Shown: positions 43,353-53,674 of the stretch, piece by piece
How the letters are laid out: each line of letters starts with the position of its first letter
Position numbering within the stretch: the stretch's first letter is position 1
From: Microvirga arvi
GTDB lineage: Bacteria; Pseudomonadota; Alphaproteobacteria; Rhizobiales; Beijerinckiaceae
Reading direction: 5' to 3'
DNA length: 64,000 bases
Assembly: GCF_016892765.1 (NCBI RefSeq)
Contig: NZ_JAFEMD010000010.1
Coordinates: 62,001-126,000, forward strand
Program-made: the position numbers and the translations under genes
The notes under the pieces: generated by a model
Seen by the model: the letters and a program-made list of their open reading frames with translations, nothing else
What the model was told of the DNA's origin: nothing
Databases searched by the model: none

Positions 43353-44513
43353 ATGACACTTCTCGAACGCTACATCCTGAAAATCACATTCAGCGCCTTC
43401 GCCGCTTGCCTGGTCGCTCTCACCGGCGTGATCTGGGTCACGCAGGCCCTGCGTGAACTCGATCTGCTGACAGGCAAGGGCCAGACTCTCCTGATCTTCC
43501 TGACCGTAACGGGCCTGTCCCTGCCGGCTCTGATCAACGTCATTGCGCCCGTCGCCCTGTTCCTGGCGACCATCTACACGCTGAACAAGCTGAACGGCGA
43601 TTCCGAATTGATCGTCATGAGCGCCGGAGGCATGCCTCCGCAGCGGCTTCTTCGGCCCTTCCTGGCGCTGGCAGCCTTCGTCTGCCTGATCGTCGGCATC
43701 ATTTCGATCCACATCATGCCTGCGAGCTTCCAGGAGATGCGGCAGCTGTTCACGAAGATCAGGGCCGACTTCGTGGGCTCCATGGCCAAGGAAGGCCAGT
43801 TCATCAGCCTGGATAACGGCATCACCTTCCATTACCGGGAGCGCCAAGGCGATGCCCTGCTGGGAATCTTCATGGAGGACCTCCGGGAGAAGGATAAGGC
43901 CATCGTGTATCTGGCCGAGCGCGGCCAGACCGTGGAGCAGGGCGGAACGGCCTATCTCGTACTCCAGAAGGGCAGCGTTCAGCGCAAGGAGCCCAACAGC
44001 CGCGATTCTTCCATCGTCGCCTTCGAACGCTATGCAGTCGATCTGTCCGCCTTCAACAACGAGGGAGGAGAGGTCGTCTACAAGCCGCGCGAGCGAAGCA
44101 CCACCCAGCTTCTCTTCCCGGACAAGAGCGACAGCCTCTATCAGGAGCAGAGAGGGCGCTTCCGGGCCGAACTGCACGAGCGGCTGTCCTCCTGGCTCTA
44201 CCCGCTCGCCATGATGATGATCGCTTTCGCTGCCTTAGGGGAAGCCCGCACGACCCGCCAGGGGCGTGGCTTGGCCATTGCAGGTGCTGTCGTAGCGATC
44301 GTTCTTCTCAGGATCCTGGGTTTTGCCGCTTCGAGCGCCGTTGCTCGAACATCCGTAGCCATCGTGATGATCTACGGCATACCGCTCTTGGGAATCGTCG
44401 TCAGCCTTCTGCTGATCCTGAAGGGACCAGCCATGCTGTCTGCACAGGCCAAGCTTCAGAAGGCACTCCGCAGGGTGCTGCCGTCACGCTCTCCCGTCAT
44501 CCAGAAAGCCTGA
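43353..44513 (+). CDS. lptF: LPS export permease LptF
   Basis: This 386-residue inner-membrane protein of the LptBFG complex moves lipopolysaccharide from the inner membrane to the periplasmic bridge. The opening LLERYILKITFSAFAACLVALTG with the following WVTQALRELDLLTGKGQ is typical, and the C-terminal half has further segments with MMMIAFAALGEARTTRQGRG. It is followed after two bases by lptG. No lptA-lptB pair is in the window. GAAGGG lies upstream of the ATG. Confidence 0.93.
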   Translation: MTLLERYILKITFSAFAACLVALTGVIWVTQALRELDLLTGKGQTLLIFLTVTGLSLPALINVIAPVALFLATIYTLNKLNGDSELIVMSAGGMPPQRLLRPFLALAAFVCLIVGIISIHIMPASFQEMRQLFTKIRADFVGSMAKEGQFISLDNGITFHYRERQGDALLGIFMEDLREKDKAIVYLAERGQTVEQGGTAYLVLQKGSVQRKEPNSRDSSIVAFERYAVDLSAFNNEGGEVVYKPRERSTTQLLFPDKSDSLYQEQRGRFRAELHERLSSWLYPLAMMMIAFAALGEARTTRQGRGLAIAGAVVAIVLLRILGFAASSAVARTSVAIVMIYGIPLLGIVVSLLLILKGPAMLSAQAKLQKALRRVLPSRSPVIQKA

Positions 44514-44515
44514 GC

Positions 44516-45601
44516 ATGCTGATCGGCCGGACCCTGGGCTTCTATTTCTCCCGTCAGTTTATTAAGACTATTTTCCTGGTCTTTGCGACGGTCTTCACGC
44601 TTGTCTATACCCTGGATTTCGTGGAGCTCATGCGCAGAGCCGGCGACGCCCCGAGCGCAACGACAGGCGTGATCGCCCAGCTTGCCCTGTTCCGCACCCC
44701 GGCGATCGCCGAGCAGGTGATGCCCTTCGCGGTGCTTTTCGGCAGCATGGCGGCGCTCTTGCAGCTCAGTCGCAAGCTCGAACTGGTGGTGGCGCGGGCC
44801 GCCGGCATTTCCGCGTGGCAGTTCCTCCAGCCCGGGCTACTCATTGCCCTGCTGATCGGGGTCATGTCCGTCACGGTCTACAACCCGGTCTCGGCCACCC
44901 TCAAACAGCACGCCTCCACGATGGAAACGAACGTTTTCTCTCGGAACGTACAAACCCGGGAGAAGCCGATCTGGCTCCGCCAGAGAAGCCTGGACGGTCA
45001 AGCCATCTTCCGCGCGAACGGTTCAGCGACCGATTCCGCGACCCTCTACGGGGTTACCGTCTACGCCTTCGATCATGGAGGTACCTTCAGCCACAGGGTC
45101 GAGGCCCGGGAAGCAGCCCTGCACGAAGGCTTTTGGGAGCTGAGGGATGCCAGAATCCTGTCCGCCACGGAGGAGCCCCAGTCGCACGACCGGTACCTGA
45201 TCGCCTCGAGCCTCCAGCCCTCGGAGGTTCGACAGAGCTTCATCGACCCGGATGCGGTCCCCTTCTGGGATCTGAAGGAGACCATCAACCGCATGGAGCA
45301 GGCGGATATCAACACCACGACTTATCGCCTCCACTACGACCTGCTCCTGGCCCGCCCTCTCCTGTTCATCGCCATGGTGTTCGTGGCTGCATCCGTATCG
45401 TTAAGATTCTTTCGATTTGGTGGTGTAGCCATGATGGTTCTGGGTGGCGTCGCGGCCGGGTTCATGCTTTATGTCGCCACTGAGCTTATGGCGGAGCTTG
45501 GAGCCTCCGGGATCATCAGCTCCCTTGTTGCGGCCTGGTTCCCTGCTGTAGTAGGCAGTCTCTTAGGGACCTTGGCCTTATTGTACCAAGAGGACGGCTG
45601 A
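44516..45601 (+). CDS. lptG: LPS export permease LptG
   Basis: This encodes 361 residues and about six membrane segments with a periplasmic domain, the partner of LptF. The opening LIGRTLGFYFSRQFIKTIFLVF and, in the N-terminal third, VMPFAVLFGSMAALLQLSRK match the family. The C-terminal region has VFVAASVSLRFFRFGG. The gap to lptF is two bases, so they are coupled. lptD follows after 35 bases. Confidence 0.93.
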   Translation: MLIGRTLGFYFSRQFIKTIFLVFATVFTLVYTLDFVELMRRAGDAPSATTGVIAQLALFRTPAIAEQVMPFAVLFGSMAALLQLSRKLELVVARAAGISAWQFLQPGLLIALLIGVMSVTVYNPVSATLKQHASTMETNVFSRNVQTREKPIWLRQRSLDGQAIFRANGSATDSATLYGVTVYAFDHGGTFSHRVEAREAALHEGFWELRDARILSATEEPQSHDRYLIASSLQPSEVRQSFIDPDAVPFWDLKETINRMEQADINTTTYRLHYDLLLARPLLFIAMVFVAASVSLRFFRFGGVAMMVLGGVAAGFMLYVATELMAELGASGIISSLVAAWFPAVVGSLLGTLALLYQEDG

Positions 45602-45636
45602 CCGTTGTCCATAAGAAGTATTGCGAAGGAGTGGGG

Positions 45637-48168
45637 ATGCGGCGGCTTAAGACAACGATCGCAATGTCTGCGGTCGCAGCGGCTTTGGTCTACGCCGCTG
45701 GGTCGACGTCTGCGCTTGCCCAAGCCACCCTCAACGAGGCCATCGGCGCCCGTGCCCAATCGGGATCGGGGGAGGATCGCCTCCTCGTCGATGCCAAGGA
45801 AATCGTCTACGACAACGACCGGAACACGATTGCCGCCGCCGGCGACGTTCAGATGAACTACCAGGGCCGGACGCTTCAGGCCGACCGGGTCACCTATGAC
45901 CGGAACACCGGCCGCGTCTTTGCGGAGGGCAATGCCCGCCTGACGGACGCCAACGGCACGGTTGCAACCGGTGATCGCTTCGAGCTCACCGACGACTTCA
46001 AGAACGGCTTCATCGATTCTCTGAGGGTGGTCCAGACCACGGTGGAACAGGGCCGCCCGCTTACGACCCGTTTCACCGCCCCGCGTGCGGAGCGCGCCGA
46101 GGGCGAGACCACGGTCTTCGAGCGCGGCACCTATACCGCCTGCGAGCCCTGCAAGGACAATCCGGAACGCCCCCCGCTCTGGCAGGTGAAGGCGGCAAAG
46201 ATTATCCACAACAACAGCGAGCAGACGATCTACTACGAGGACGCCTCCCTTGAGCTCTTCGGCATACCGGTCGCCTACCTGCCCTACTTCTGGACCCCCG
46301 ATCCCACGGTCAAGCGCAAGACCGGCTTCCTGTCCCCACGCTATGTCTATTCGAGTGCGCTGGGATATGGCGGCTCGATCCCGTTCTTCTGGGCCATCGC
46401 TCCGAATTACGACCTGACGATCACCCCGACCGTCCTGAGCCGGCAGGGCCTGCTCGGACAGGTGGAGTGGCGCCACCGGTTGGAGACGGGCACCTACAAT
46501 ATCCGTGCCGCCGGGATCAACCAATTGGAACCCGAGGCCTTTCTGCCTCCTCCCCTCGGAGCGGGAAATCGGGATTTCCGTGGCTCTCTCGAGACGGCCG
46601 GCAATTTCTACATCAACAACAATTGGCGCTGGGGCTGGGACATCGCTCTGGTGTCGGACAAGTGGTTCCTGACCAACTACCGGATCCGCAGCGAGAGCCT
46701 GAGCAGCTATTACGTCAAGGAATCGATCTCGACCCTCTATCTCCAGGGCCAGGGGGATCGCTCCTTCTTCGACGCGCGGGGCTACTACTTCCAGACCCTG
46801 TCCACATACGACTGGCAGAAGCAGCAGCCGGTCGTGGCTCCGGTGATTGATTACAACAAGCGCTTCACGCCTCCGACGATCGGCGGCGAGTTCGCGCTTG
46901 ATGTGAACGTAACCAGCCTCTCCCGCGAGGCAGCACAGTTCGATCCTCTCTCCCAGTCCAACACGACCTTTTTCGGGGTCGCGCGGACCTGCATCGTCTT
47001 CGATCCGTCCGCCTGCCTTGTTCGCGGCATCAGCGGCTCGACATCCCGGGCCTCCGTGACCGCCTCGTGGCGCCGCGAGTTCATCGACGCGGCCGGTCAG
47101 GTCTGGACCCCGTTCGCCTATCTGCGAGCGGATAGCTTCTGGGTCGATCCCGATATGAAGGGCTTCCAGAATCCGCAGCTGTCCAACTTCATCGATGCGG
47201 ATGACGATTATATCTTCCGCGGCACTCCTGCGATCGGTCTTGAATACCGCTATCCCTTCATCGCGAGCCTCGGCACGTCGGGCCAGCAGATCCTCGAGCC
47301 GATCGCCCAGATCATCGCCCGCCCTAACGAGACCCGGATCGGCAGCCTTCCCAATGAAGATGCGCAGAGCCTCGTTTTCGACGACACGTCGCTCTTCGAC
47401 TGGGACAAGTTCTCCGGCTATGACCGGGCCGAGGGCGGCGTGCGCGCCAATCTCGGCGTGCAGTACACCGTCACAGGCGCTGACAACTTCTATGCCAATG
47501 TGCTGTTCGGGCAGTCGTACCAGATCGCGGGGCGCAATTCGTTCCGACAAGGGGATCTGGCCAATGTGGGCCTGGACTCGGGCCTCGATTCCCGCGCCTC
47601 GGATTATGTCGGCCGCTTCCAGGTCTCGCCGAACGCCAACTTTGCCTTCGTGAGCCGTGCACGGATCGATCAGGAGGACTTCAGCCTGAACCGGTTCGAA
47701 GCCGGCATCCGGGCGAACTTCAACCCTTACCTGCCGGTCTCGACGTCGCTGACCTACGCCCGCTACGCGGCCCAGCCTGCCATCGGCTTCCCAACCCGCC
47801 GTGAGGGCCTGCTCGGCTCGGCCCGGTGGGACATCACGCCGAACTGGTACGTCTCGGGCTCGGTTCTCCTCGATCTCGACCGCTACCTCGTGGCACGCGA
47901 GACATACCGCGTAGCCTTCAATGCCAACCCGGCAACGGCTGTTTATGACCGTGAAAACGTCGGCTATGTCGCTGGCATGTCGCTGGGTCTCGGCTACGTC
48001 GACGAATGCACGACCTTTGCGGTGAGCTACAGCATCACCCCACGGGACGTCACGTTGAGTTCGGGCGAGAGGGGGCAGAACCACACCATTGCCTTCAGCC
48101 TCGAGCTCCGCTCCCTCGGTGAGGTGGGCTACACCCAAAAGCTCGGTGGCTCCAGCAGCGATGACTGA
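45637..48168 (+). CDS. lptD: LPS-assembly protein LptD
   Basis: This 843-residue outer-membrane protein inserts lipopolysaccharide into the outer leaflet with LptE. A signal peptide ends ALA near residue 28. The N-terminal OstA/LptA-like beta-jellyroll (VDAKEIVYDNDRNTIAAAG, then GDVQMNYQGRTLQADRVTYD) is followed by the barrel. Cys pairs occur at CEPC and in CIVFDPSACL, as expected for the disulfides needed for activity. The C-terminus ends in a beta-strand (SLGEVGYTQKLGG). I chose ATG 45637, five bases after GAAGGAG. pdxA follows with no surA between them, which is unusual for the order. Confidence 0.93.
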   Translation: MRRLKTTIAMSAVAAALVYAAGSTSALAQATLNEAIGARAQSGSGEDRLLVDAKEIVYDNDRNTIAAAGDVQMNYQGRTLQADRVTYDRNTGRVFAEGNARLTDANGTVATGDRFELTDDFKNGFIDSLRVVQTTVEQGRPLTTRFTAPRAERAEGETTVFERGTYTACEPCKDNPERPPLWQVKAAKIIHNNSEQTIYYEDASLELFGIPVAYLPYFWTPDPTVKRKTGFLSPRYVYSSALGYGGSIPFFWAIAPNYDLTITPTVLSRQGLLGQVEWRHRLETGTYNIRAAGINQLEPEAFLPPPLGAGNRDFRGSLETAGNFYINNNWRWGWDIALVSDKWFLTNYRIRSESLSSYYVKESISTLYLQGQGDRSFFDARGYYFQTLSTYDWQKQQPVVAPVIDYNKRFTPPTIGGEFALDVNVTSLSREAAQFDPLSQSNTTFFGVARTCIVFDPSACLVRGISGSTSRASVTASWRREFIDAAGQVWTPFAYLRADSFWVDPDMKGFQNPQLSNFIDADDDYIFRGTPAIGLEYRYPFIASLGTSGQQILEPIAQIIARPNETRIGSLPNEDAQSLVFDDTSLFDWDKFSGYDRAEGGVRANLGVQYTVTGADNFYANVLFGQSYQIAGRNSFRQGDLANVGLDSGLDSRASDYVGRFQVSPNANFAFVSRARIDQEDFSLNRFEAGIRANFNPYLPVSTSLTYARYAAQPAIGFPTRREGLLGSARWDITPNWYVSGSVLLDLDRYLVARETYRVAFNANPATAVYDRENVGYVAGMSLGLGYVDECTTFAVSYSITPRDVTLSSGERGQNHTIAFSLELRSLGEVGYTQKLGGSSSDD

Positions 48169-48183
48169 TCGCGAAGGGTTCCT

Positions 48184-49194
48184 GTGTCAGGCTTGAGCCA
48201 GCACCTTCTCCTGCTTACGCAGGGTGACCCCGCCGGGATCGGACCGGAACTCGGTCTAAAGGCCTGGATCGAGCGCGATGAACGGGCTTTGCCACCTTTC
48301 GCGATCGTGAGTGATCCCAAGTTCCTCGCGCATGTTGCGCAGGGCTACGGCTGGACCATCCCGATCACGGTGGTCCGGCCAGAGGAAGTTGTTGCAACCT
48401 TCCCACACGCCCTCCCCGTGATTGCTTTGGAGGCATCGGTCTCGGCGCAACCGGGTCATCCCGATGCAGCCTCGGCCCCGTCGGTGATCGAGTCCATCGA
48501 GACGGCGGTGCGGCTGGTGCGAGCAGGCGCAGCTTCGGCCGTCGTGACCAGCCCCATCGCCAAGCACGTGCTCTACGCGGCCGGCTTCCGGCACCCGGGC
48601 CATACGGAATTCCTGGCGGATCTTGCCTCCAGAGGCAGCGGCGGGAGCTATCATCCCGTGATGATGCTCTGGAGCGAGCAATTGGCCGTCGTGCCTGTCA
48701 CCGTCCATATTCCCCTCTCGGACGTGCCCTCCATCCTGACCACGGACCTGATCGTGCTGACCGGGCGGATCGTGGCCAAAGAACTGAAGGAACGCTTCGG
48801 GATCGCACATCCGAGGCTCGCCCTTGCGGGCCTCAACCCCCATGCCGGCGAGAACGGCGCCATGGGCACGGAGGACGGCAGCGTCATCGTCCCGGCAGCC
48901 GAGATCCTGCGTCAGGAGGGCATCGCGGTAGAAGGCCCTCTGCCGGCGGATACCATGTTCCACGCCCGCGCCCGCAGCCGCTACGATGCGGCGCTCGCCA
49001 TGTATCACGATCAAGCCCTCATCCCGATCAAGACCATCGCCTTCGACGAAGCGGTCAATGTGACACTCGGGCTGCCCTTCGTGCGGACGTCGCCGGATCA
49101 CGGCACCGCCTTCGACATTGCAGGTCAAGGCATCGCCCGCCCCGACAGCCTCATGGCTGCTCTGAAACTTGCGGCTCGTCTGGCACGCTCATGA
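48184..49194 (+). CDS. pdxA: 4-hydroxythreonine-4-phosphate dehydrogenase
   Basis: This 336-residue enzyme acts in the DXP-dependent pyridoxal-phosphate pathway, oxidising 4-phosphohydroxy-L-threonine. Metal- and substrate-binding motifs are seen as [10 protein letters not shown] near residue 138, [11 protein letters not shown] near 218 and [11 protein letters not shown] near 275. The start is GTG at 48184, with AAGGG a few bases upstream, and the protein opens with [13 protein letters not shown] near residue 10. It ends in a four-base overlap with rsmA. Confidence 0.93.
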   Translation: MSGLSQHLLLLTQGDPAGIGPELGLKAWIERDERALPPFAIVSDPKFLAHVAQGYGWTIPITVVRPEEVVATFPHALPVIALEASVSAQPGHPDAASAPSVIESIETAVRLVRAGAASAVVTSPIAKHVLYAAGFRHPGHTEFLADLASRGSGGSYHPVMMLWSEQLAVVPVTVHIPLSDVPSILTTDLIVLTGRIVAKELKERFGIAHPRLALAGLNPHAGENGAMGTEDGSVIVPAAEILRQEGIAVEGPLPADTMFHARARSRYDAALAMYHDQALIPIKTIAFDEAVNVTLGLPFVRTSPDHGTAFDIAGQGIARPDSLMAALKLAARLARS

Positions 49195-50051
49195 GCCGGA
49201 TCGATGATCTCCCTCCTCTGCGCGAGGTGGTTCGCACCCATGGCCTGATGGCCAGGAAGTCCCTGGGCCAGAACTTCCTCTTCGATCTCAACCTCACCAG
49301 CCGCATCGCCCGCTCCGCCGGAAATCTGGAGGAGGCCACCATCATCGAGGTCGGCCCCGGACCCGGCGGCCTCACCCGAGCCATTCTTGCAGCCGGTGCG
49401 AAGAAGGTCATTGCCATCGAGCGCGACACCCGCTGCATGCCGGCGCTCGCCGAGATTGCAGACCACTATCCCGGTCGGCTGGACGTCATCGAGGCCGATG
49501 CCCTGCAATTCGACCCGCGCCCCATGATCGGCGACGGGCTCGTCCGGATCATCGCCAACCTGCCGTATAATGTCGGCACGGCCCTCCTCACCAGTTGGCT
49601 CACCGGCGAGGCTTGGCCGCCCTGGTGGACCTCGCTCACCCTCATGTTCCAGCGCGAGGTCGCCGAGCGCATCGTAGCCGACGAGAGCGACCCGAAGAAC
49701 TATGGACGCCTCGGTGTCCTCTGCGGCTGGCGGACGGAGTCGCGCATTCTCTTCGACGTGCCCCCTTCAGCCTTCGTTCCGCCGCCGAAGATCACGTCCA
49801 GCGTCGTTCACCTGACCCCACGGACCAGCCCTCTGCCGTGCCGCCTGGCGGCGCTGGAGGCGGTCACGCGGGCAGCCTTCGGACAGCGACGCAAGATGCT
49901 GCGCCAGAGCCTGAAAGCCCTTGACCCGGATCCTGCCGCGATCATCCAGGCAGCTGGGCTCGAGGAGACGATCCGGGCCGAGAACATCCCGGTTGAGGGG
50001 TATGTAGCGCTCGCCAATGCTCTTGATGCCGTACGCGGCGCGAGGGGGTAA
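49191..50051 (+). CDS. rsmA: 16S rRNA dimethyladenosine transferase
   Basis: This is RsmA (KsgA), 286 residues. It dimethylates two adjacent adenosines near the 3' end of 16S rRNA. The SAM-binding motif [15 protein letters not shown] near residue 52 and the catalytic [11 protein letters not shown] near 123 are intact. It opens with [18 protein letters not shown]. The ATG overlaps the pdxA stop (ATGA). Downstream lies a 150-base gap before ddl. Confidence 0.95.
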   Translation: MSRIDDLPPLREVVRTHGLMARKSLGQNFLFDLNLTSRIARSAGNLEEATIIEVGPGPGGLTRAILAAGAKKVIAIERDTRCMPALAEIADHYPGRLDVIEADALQFDPRPMIGDGLVRIIANLPYNVGTALLTSWLTGEAWPPWWTSLTLMFQREVAERIVADESDPKNYGRLGVLCGWRTESRILFDVPPSAFVPPPKITSSVVHLTPRTSPLPCRLAALEAVTRAAFGQRRKMLRQSLKALDPDPAAIIQAAGLEETIRAENIPVEGYVALANALDAVRGARG

Positions 50052-50201
50052 AACCGTCACCTTCGCTCGCCTCGCTGCCGCCTTCGCCTATATGAGGTCG
50101 CTGGACCGGCACAGGGACAGGGTTTTCATGAGACCTTAACCGCCCCTGGCCATCATCGTTTTCATGGGAGCGGCCTTGCGGCTGCAAGAGGAGGAGCGGG
50201 C

Positions 50202-51314
50202 ATGACGCAGCCGCGCAAGACGATCGGGCTTCTGTTCGGAGGACGTTCTGCGGAACACGAAGTCTCGAAGCTGTCGGCGGCCAACGTCCTGCGCGCCCTC
50301 GATCCGGACCGCTACGACATCATCCCCATTGGAATAGGCCGCGATGGACGCTGGCTTCTCTGCGACAGCGGCAGTGGCGGCGGACGGGGCGCGACATCCC
50401 TGGAGATCCCTGAGGGAGCACCTCAGGTGGCCCTCCTGCCTGGGGGTGGCGGCGAGATGATCGTCCTCAGTGACAATGCAGGTTCAACCACGCTTCGCCT
50501 CGACGCCGTCGTGCCCGTGCTGCACGGTCCGAACGGCGAGGACGGAACGGTCCAGGGATTTCTTGAGCTCGCCAATATTCCTTATGTGGGCTCCGGCGTG
50601 ATGGGCTCGGCCGCCGGCATGGACAAGGACGTGGCCAAGCGGCTGTTGCGCGACAACGGCCTGCCTGTCGTCCCCTTCCTGACCCTGACGCCGCGCACCC
50701 GCGTCGACTACCGGGCAGCGATGGATGCGCTCGGCACGAGCGATCTCTTCGTCAAGCCCGCCAATATGGGCTCATCGGTCGGTGTGTCCCGCGCTTCATC
50801 GCCGGATGAATTCGACAAAGCCTGCGAGCGCGCTTTCCGTTACGACAGCAAGGTGCTGGTCGAGCGCAGCGTCACGGGAGCGCGGGAGATCGAATGCTCC
50901 GTGCTGGAGGATGCCGCAGGCAAGATCAAGGCCTCTCCGCTCGGCGAGATCGTGCCCGCCGGCAGCCACGGCTTCTACAGCTATGACGCCAAATATATCG
51001 ACGCCGACGGCGCCCTCCTGCGCATCCCGGCCGAGCTCCCTGCCGACCTCGCCCGCCGCATCCAGGACCTCGCCATCGAAACCTTCCGCACCTTGAGCTG
51101 CGAGGGCTTGGCGCGCGTCGACTTCTTCGTCGATCCAAAGAACGAGCACAGCCTCTTCGTGAACGAGGTGAACACCCTGCCCGGCTTTACGGCAATCAGC
51201 ATGTATCCGAAGCTATGGGAGGCTGGCGGCCTGCCGCAAAGCGATCTGATGGAGATCCTGATCGGCCATGCCATCGCCCGCCACGAGCGCCGTAATGGAT
51301 TGGCACTCATCTGA
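50202..51314 (+). CDS. ddl: D-alanine-D-alanine ligase
   Basis: This 370-residue ATP-grasp ligase makes the D-Ala-D-Ala dipeptide for peptidoglycan. Motifs in order are LLFGGRSAEHEVSKLSAANV, HGPNGEDGTVQGFLEL, KPANMGSSVGVSRA and VNEVNTLPGFT. ATG 50202 follows GAGGAGG. It is stand-alone here, outside the mur cluster. The length is normal for the longer Ddl form. Confidence 0.93.
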   Translation: MTQPRKTIGLLFGGRSAEHEVSKLSAANVLRALDPDRYDIIPIGIGRDGRWLLCDSGSGGGRGATSLEIPEGAPQVALLPGGGGEMIVLSDNAGSTTLRLDAVVPVLHGPNGEDGTVQGFLELANIPYVGSGVMGSAAGMDKDVAKRLLRDNGLPVVPFLTLTPRTRVDYRAAMDALGTSDLFVKPANMGSSVGVSRASSPDEFDKACERAFRYDSKVLVERSVTGAREIECSVLEDAAGKIKASPLGEIVPAGSHGFYSYDAKYIDADGALLRIPAELPADLARRIQDLAIETFRTLSCEGLARVDFFVDPKNEHSLFVNEVNTLPGFTAISMYPKLWEAGGLPQSDLMEILIGHAIARHERRNGLALI

Positions 51315-51409
51315 GACCAAGTCTCTGAGAGCTTGGCTCGAAGCTGTTGGGCTGATCATACGTGCAGTACCACGCTATAGGCTGGCAGGGGCTGATCCAT
51401 CGGATGGTG

Positions 51410-51880
51410 CTAGAGCCAGCGCCGGACGCGCGAGCGGTAGCCGCGGTACTCATTGCCGAACTTGCGATCGAGATAGGCTTCCTCGCGAGCTACGACGCCA
51501 TAGCGAATGACGAGCGCGAAGGGTGCCAGCGTCATCAGCAGCCAGAGATTGTCGAATATAATCGCCAAACCGATCAGACCCAGGAACATACCGAGATAGA
51601 TGGGGTTGCGCGTGAAACGGTACGGCCCGCTTTCGACGATGGTGGTGGTCGGTCGGTTGGTAGGGACGTTCGAACCGGCCCTGGTCATGGTCATGATAGC
51701 CCAGGCGAACAGCGCCAGTGCGAAGATGAAGACCATCGCGCCAAGCCAGCCAGCAGACAGGTCGGCCGGCAGGAACGGCAAGGGGGCGAGCCAGTCCAGC
51801 GCCAGTCCAGCCATCACGGCAAGTCCCCATGCAATCGGCGGCCGAATGACAACCTGAGCGGTATCTGCCTCGTCAGCCAT
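51410..51880 (-). CDS. Isoprenylcysteine carboxyl methyltransferase family protein
   Basis: This encodes 156 residues and four to five membrane segments. The motif ESGPYRFTRNPIYLGMFLG is the characteristic ICMT/PEMT-family binding stretch (SAM cofactor), followed by RYGVVAREEAYLDRKFGNEY near the C-terminus. In bacteria such proteins methylate unknown membrane substrates. Substrate is not deducible. It faces ddl on the opposite strand and is a single-gene unit. Confidence 0.85.
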   Translation of the reverse strand: MADEADTAQVVIRPPIAWGLAVMAGLALDWLAPLPFLPADLSAGWLGAMVFIFALALFAWAIMTMTRAGSNVPTNRPTTTIVESGPYRFTRNPIYLGMFLGLIGLAIIFDNLWLLMTLAPFALVIRYGVVAREEAYLDRKFGNEYRGYRSRVRRWL

Positions 51881-52040
51881 GGCGGGACTATGGAACCCAA
51901 TGTCGTTGTCTACGTCACTTGCAGACTACCATCAAATGGCCTGCAAATCTGCCCGCAGCCCCGGACCATCATACCCCCAACCTGGCGATTGGGCGCACCA
52001 GTTCCGGTGATGGATGGAGGATAGAGGTGGATCACAGAGA

Positions 52041-52691
52041 CTAGTCAATCTTCTCCGCAAGCAGCCCTTCAACGAAGTCCGAGAGACCGACGAGACGGTC
52101 GCGCTTGAGGCGCTCCGCTGCCTGGATGGCCTTGAGGCTCTGGAAGGAGCGGTCGAGATCCTCGTTGACGATCACGTAGTCGTATTCGACCCAGCGCTCC
52201 ATCTCGACGCGGGCATTGGCGAGCCGCTTGGCGATCACCTCCGGTGCGTCCTCCGCCCGCCGTTCCAGGCGTGCCTTCAGCTCCTTGAAGCTCGGCGGCA
52301 GAACGAACACGGTGACCACGTCGTCGGGCAGCTTCTGCCGCACCTGGCGGGTCCCCTGATAGTCGATGTCGAAGACCATGTCCTGACCGGACGCCAGCGT
52401 CTTTTCCACGGGCTTGCGCGGCGTGCCGTAGAAATTGCCGTGCACCTCCGCCCATTCCAGCAGCTCATCGCGGTCGCGCATCGCCTTGAACTCGTCCACG
52501 TCGATGAAGTGATAATGGCGGCCTTCGATCTCCGACGGGCGCTTGGGGCGCGTGGTGACGGAGACCGAAAGCACGCCCGCCCGCTCTTCCACAAGGCTGC
52601 GGGTGAGCGTCGTTTTGCCGGCGCCGGAGGGTGACGACAGGATGAGGATGAGGCCGCGACGGCCAACCACAAGCTTCGGATCTTGGCTCAC
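52041..52691 (-). CDS. gmk: Guanylate kinase
   Basis: This 216-residue enzyme phosphorylates GMP to GDP. The P-loop [11 protein letters not shown] is at about residues 20-30, and the GMP site has [22 protein letters not shown] take GTG at 52691 because GGAG lies seven bases upstream, just at the yicC stop. A longer ATG reading at 52706 lacks a ribosome site. It is co-transcribed with yicC and mltG upstream. Confidence 0.93.
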   Translation of the reverse strand: MSQDPKLVVGRRGLILILSSPSGAGKTTLTRSLVEERAGVLSVSVTTRPKRPSEIEGRHYHFIDVDEFKAMRDRDELLEWAEVHGNFYGTPRKPVEKTLASGQDMVFDIDYQGTRQVRQKLPDDVVTVFVLPPSFKELKARLERRAEDAPEVIAKRLANARVEMERWVEYDYVIVNEDLDRSFQSLKAIQAAERLKRDRLVGLSDFVEGLLAEKID

Positions 52692-52695
52692 CGCA

Positions 52696-53583
52696 TCACT
52701 CCACATTCTGAACCTGCTCGCGGAATTGCTCGATCACGGCCTTCAATTCAAGGCCGATCCGCGACAGGGACACATCATTGGCTTTCGCGCACAGGGTGTT
52801 CGCCTCTCGCCCGAATTCCTGCGCCAGGAAATCGAGCCGCCGGCCGACCGCTCCACCTTCCAGGACCAGCCCGCGAGCCGCATCCACATGGGCATGCAGA
52901 CGGTCGAGTTCCTCGCGAATGTCCGCACGGGCTGCGATCAGCACGGCCTCCTGGTGCAGGCGTGCCGGGTCGAGCGCATTCTTGCCGTCCATAAGCTCGG
53001 CGATCTGCGCTTCCAGCCGGATGCGGATGGCTTCCGGCTGCCGGGCGGGTGCGGCCTCGGCCTCGTCGACAAGACGCGCAATCTGATCGAGTTGCTGCCC
53101 GAGGACGGCTGCGAGCGCCTGCCCCTCCTTCAGCCGGGCCGCTGTGATGGATTCGATCAGCGCGCCCACGCCAGCCCTCAGGGCCGCCATCAGTGCTTCG
53201 TCCTGCGCCGGATCGGCTGCGTCGTCATCCAGCTCGACCACCCCACGCACTGACAGGAGCCCGTCCAGGGAAGCCGGCTTCACGTTCTCCGGAAGAGACA
53301 GACCGCCGATGGCTGAGAGGAGCGATCGCAGAACATCCTGGTTGACGCGCAGCGTCGGAGCGGATGCCCCCTTGCTTAAGGAGAGGTTGAGCTGTCCCTG
53401 CCCGCGGGTGAGCGCTTTGAGAATCTGCCCCCGCGCCTCCTCGCCCAGGGCATCGAGACCGGAGGGCGTCCGAACGCGCACTTCGAGCCCGCGGCCGTTC
53501 ACGGTCTTGAGTTCCCAGGCCCATTGATAGGCGCCGGTGACGCCGGCCTCACGGGCAAAGCCGGTCATGCTCGCAATGGACAT
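52696..53583 (-). CDS. yicC: YicC family endoribonuclease
   Basis: This encodes 295 residues. It opens [14 protein letters not shown] and has [20 protein letters not shown], then the C-terminal DUF1732-like end with [20 protein letters not shown], which is the conserved YicC tail. YicC is reported as an RNase. I chose ATG 53583 (GAGG eight bases upstream). The stop lies just before gmk. Position next to gmk is typical for this family. Confidence 0.92.
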   Translation of the reverse strand: MSIASMTGFAREAGVTGAYQWAWELKTVNGRGLEVRVRTPSGLDALGEEARGQILKALTRGQGQLNLSLSKGASAPTLRVNQDVLRSLLSAIGGLSLPENVKPASLDGLLSVRGVVELDDDAADPAQDEALMAALRAGVGALIESITAARLKEGQALAAVLGQQLDQIARLVDEAEAAPARQPEAIRIRLEAQIAELMDGKNALDPARLHQEAVLIAARADIREELDRLHAHVDAARGLVLEGGAVGRRLDFLAQEFGREANTLCAKANDVSLSRIGLELKAVIEQFREQVQNVE

Positions 53584-53674
53584 GCGTGAAACCTCGAACG
53601 GAATGAAAAATCGGCGCGACCATAATGCGCGCCGATCCAAGAGTCGATTGCATGGATTTGAATTGCGTCAGCCG

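Noticed and set aside
45469..48138. Very long antisense ORF (889 codons) opposite lptD
   Set aside because: It is a shadow of a GC-rich gene: Arg/Gly/Ala/Val-rich, no domain, and lptD is clearly coding on the other strand.
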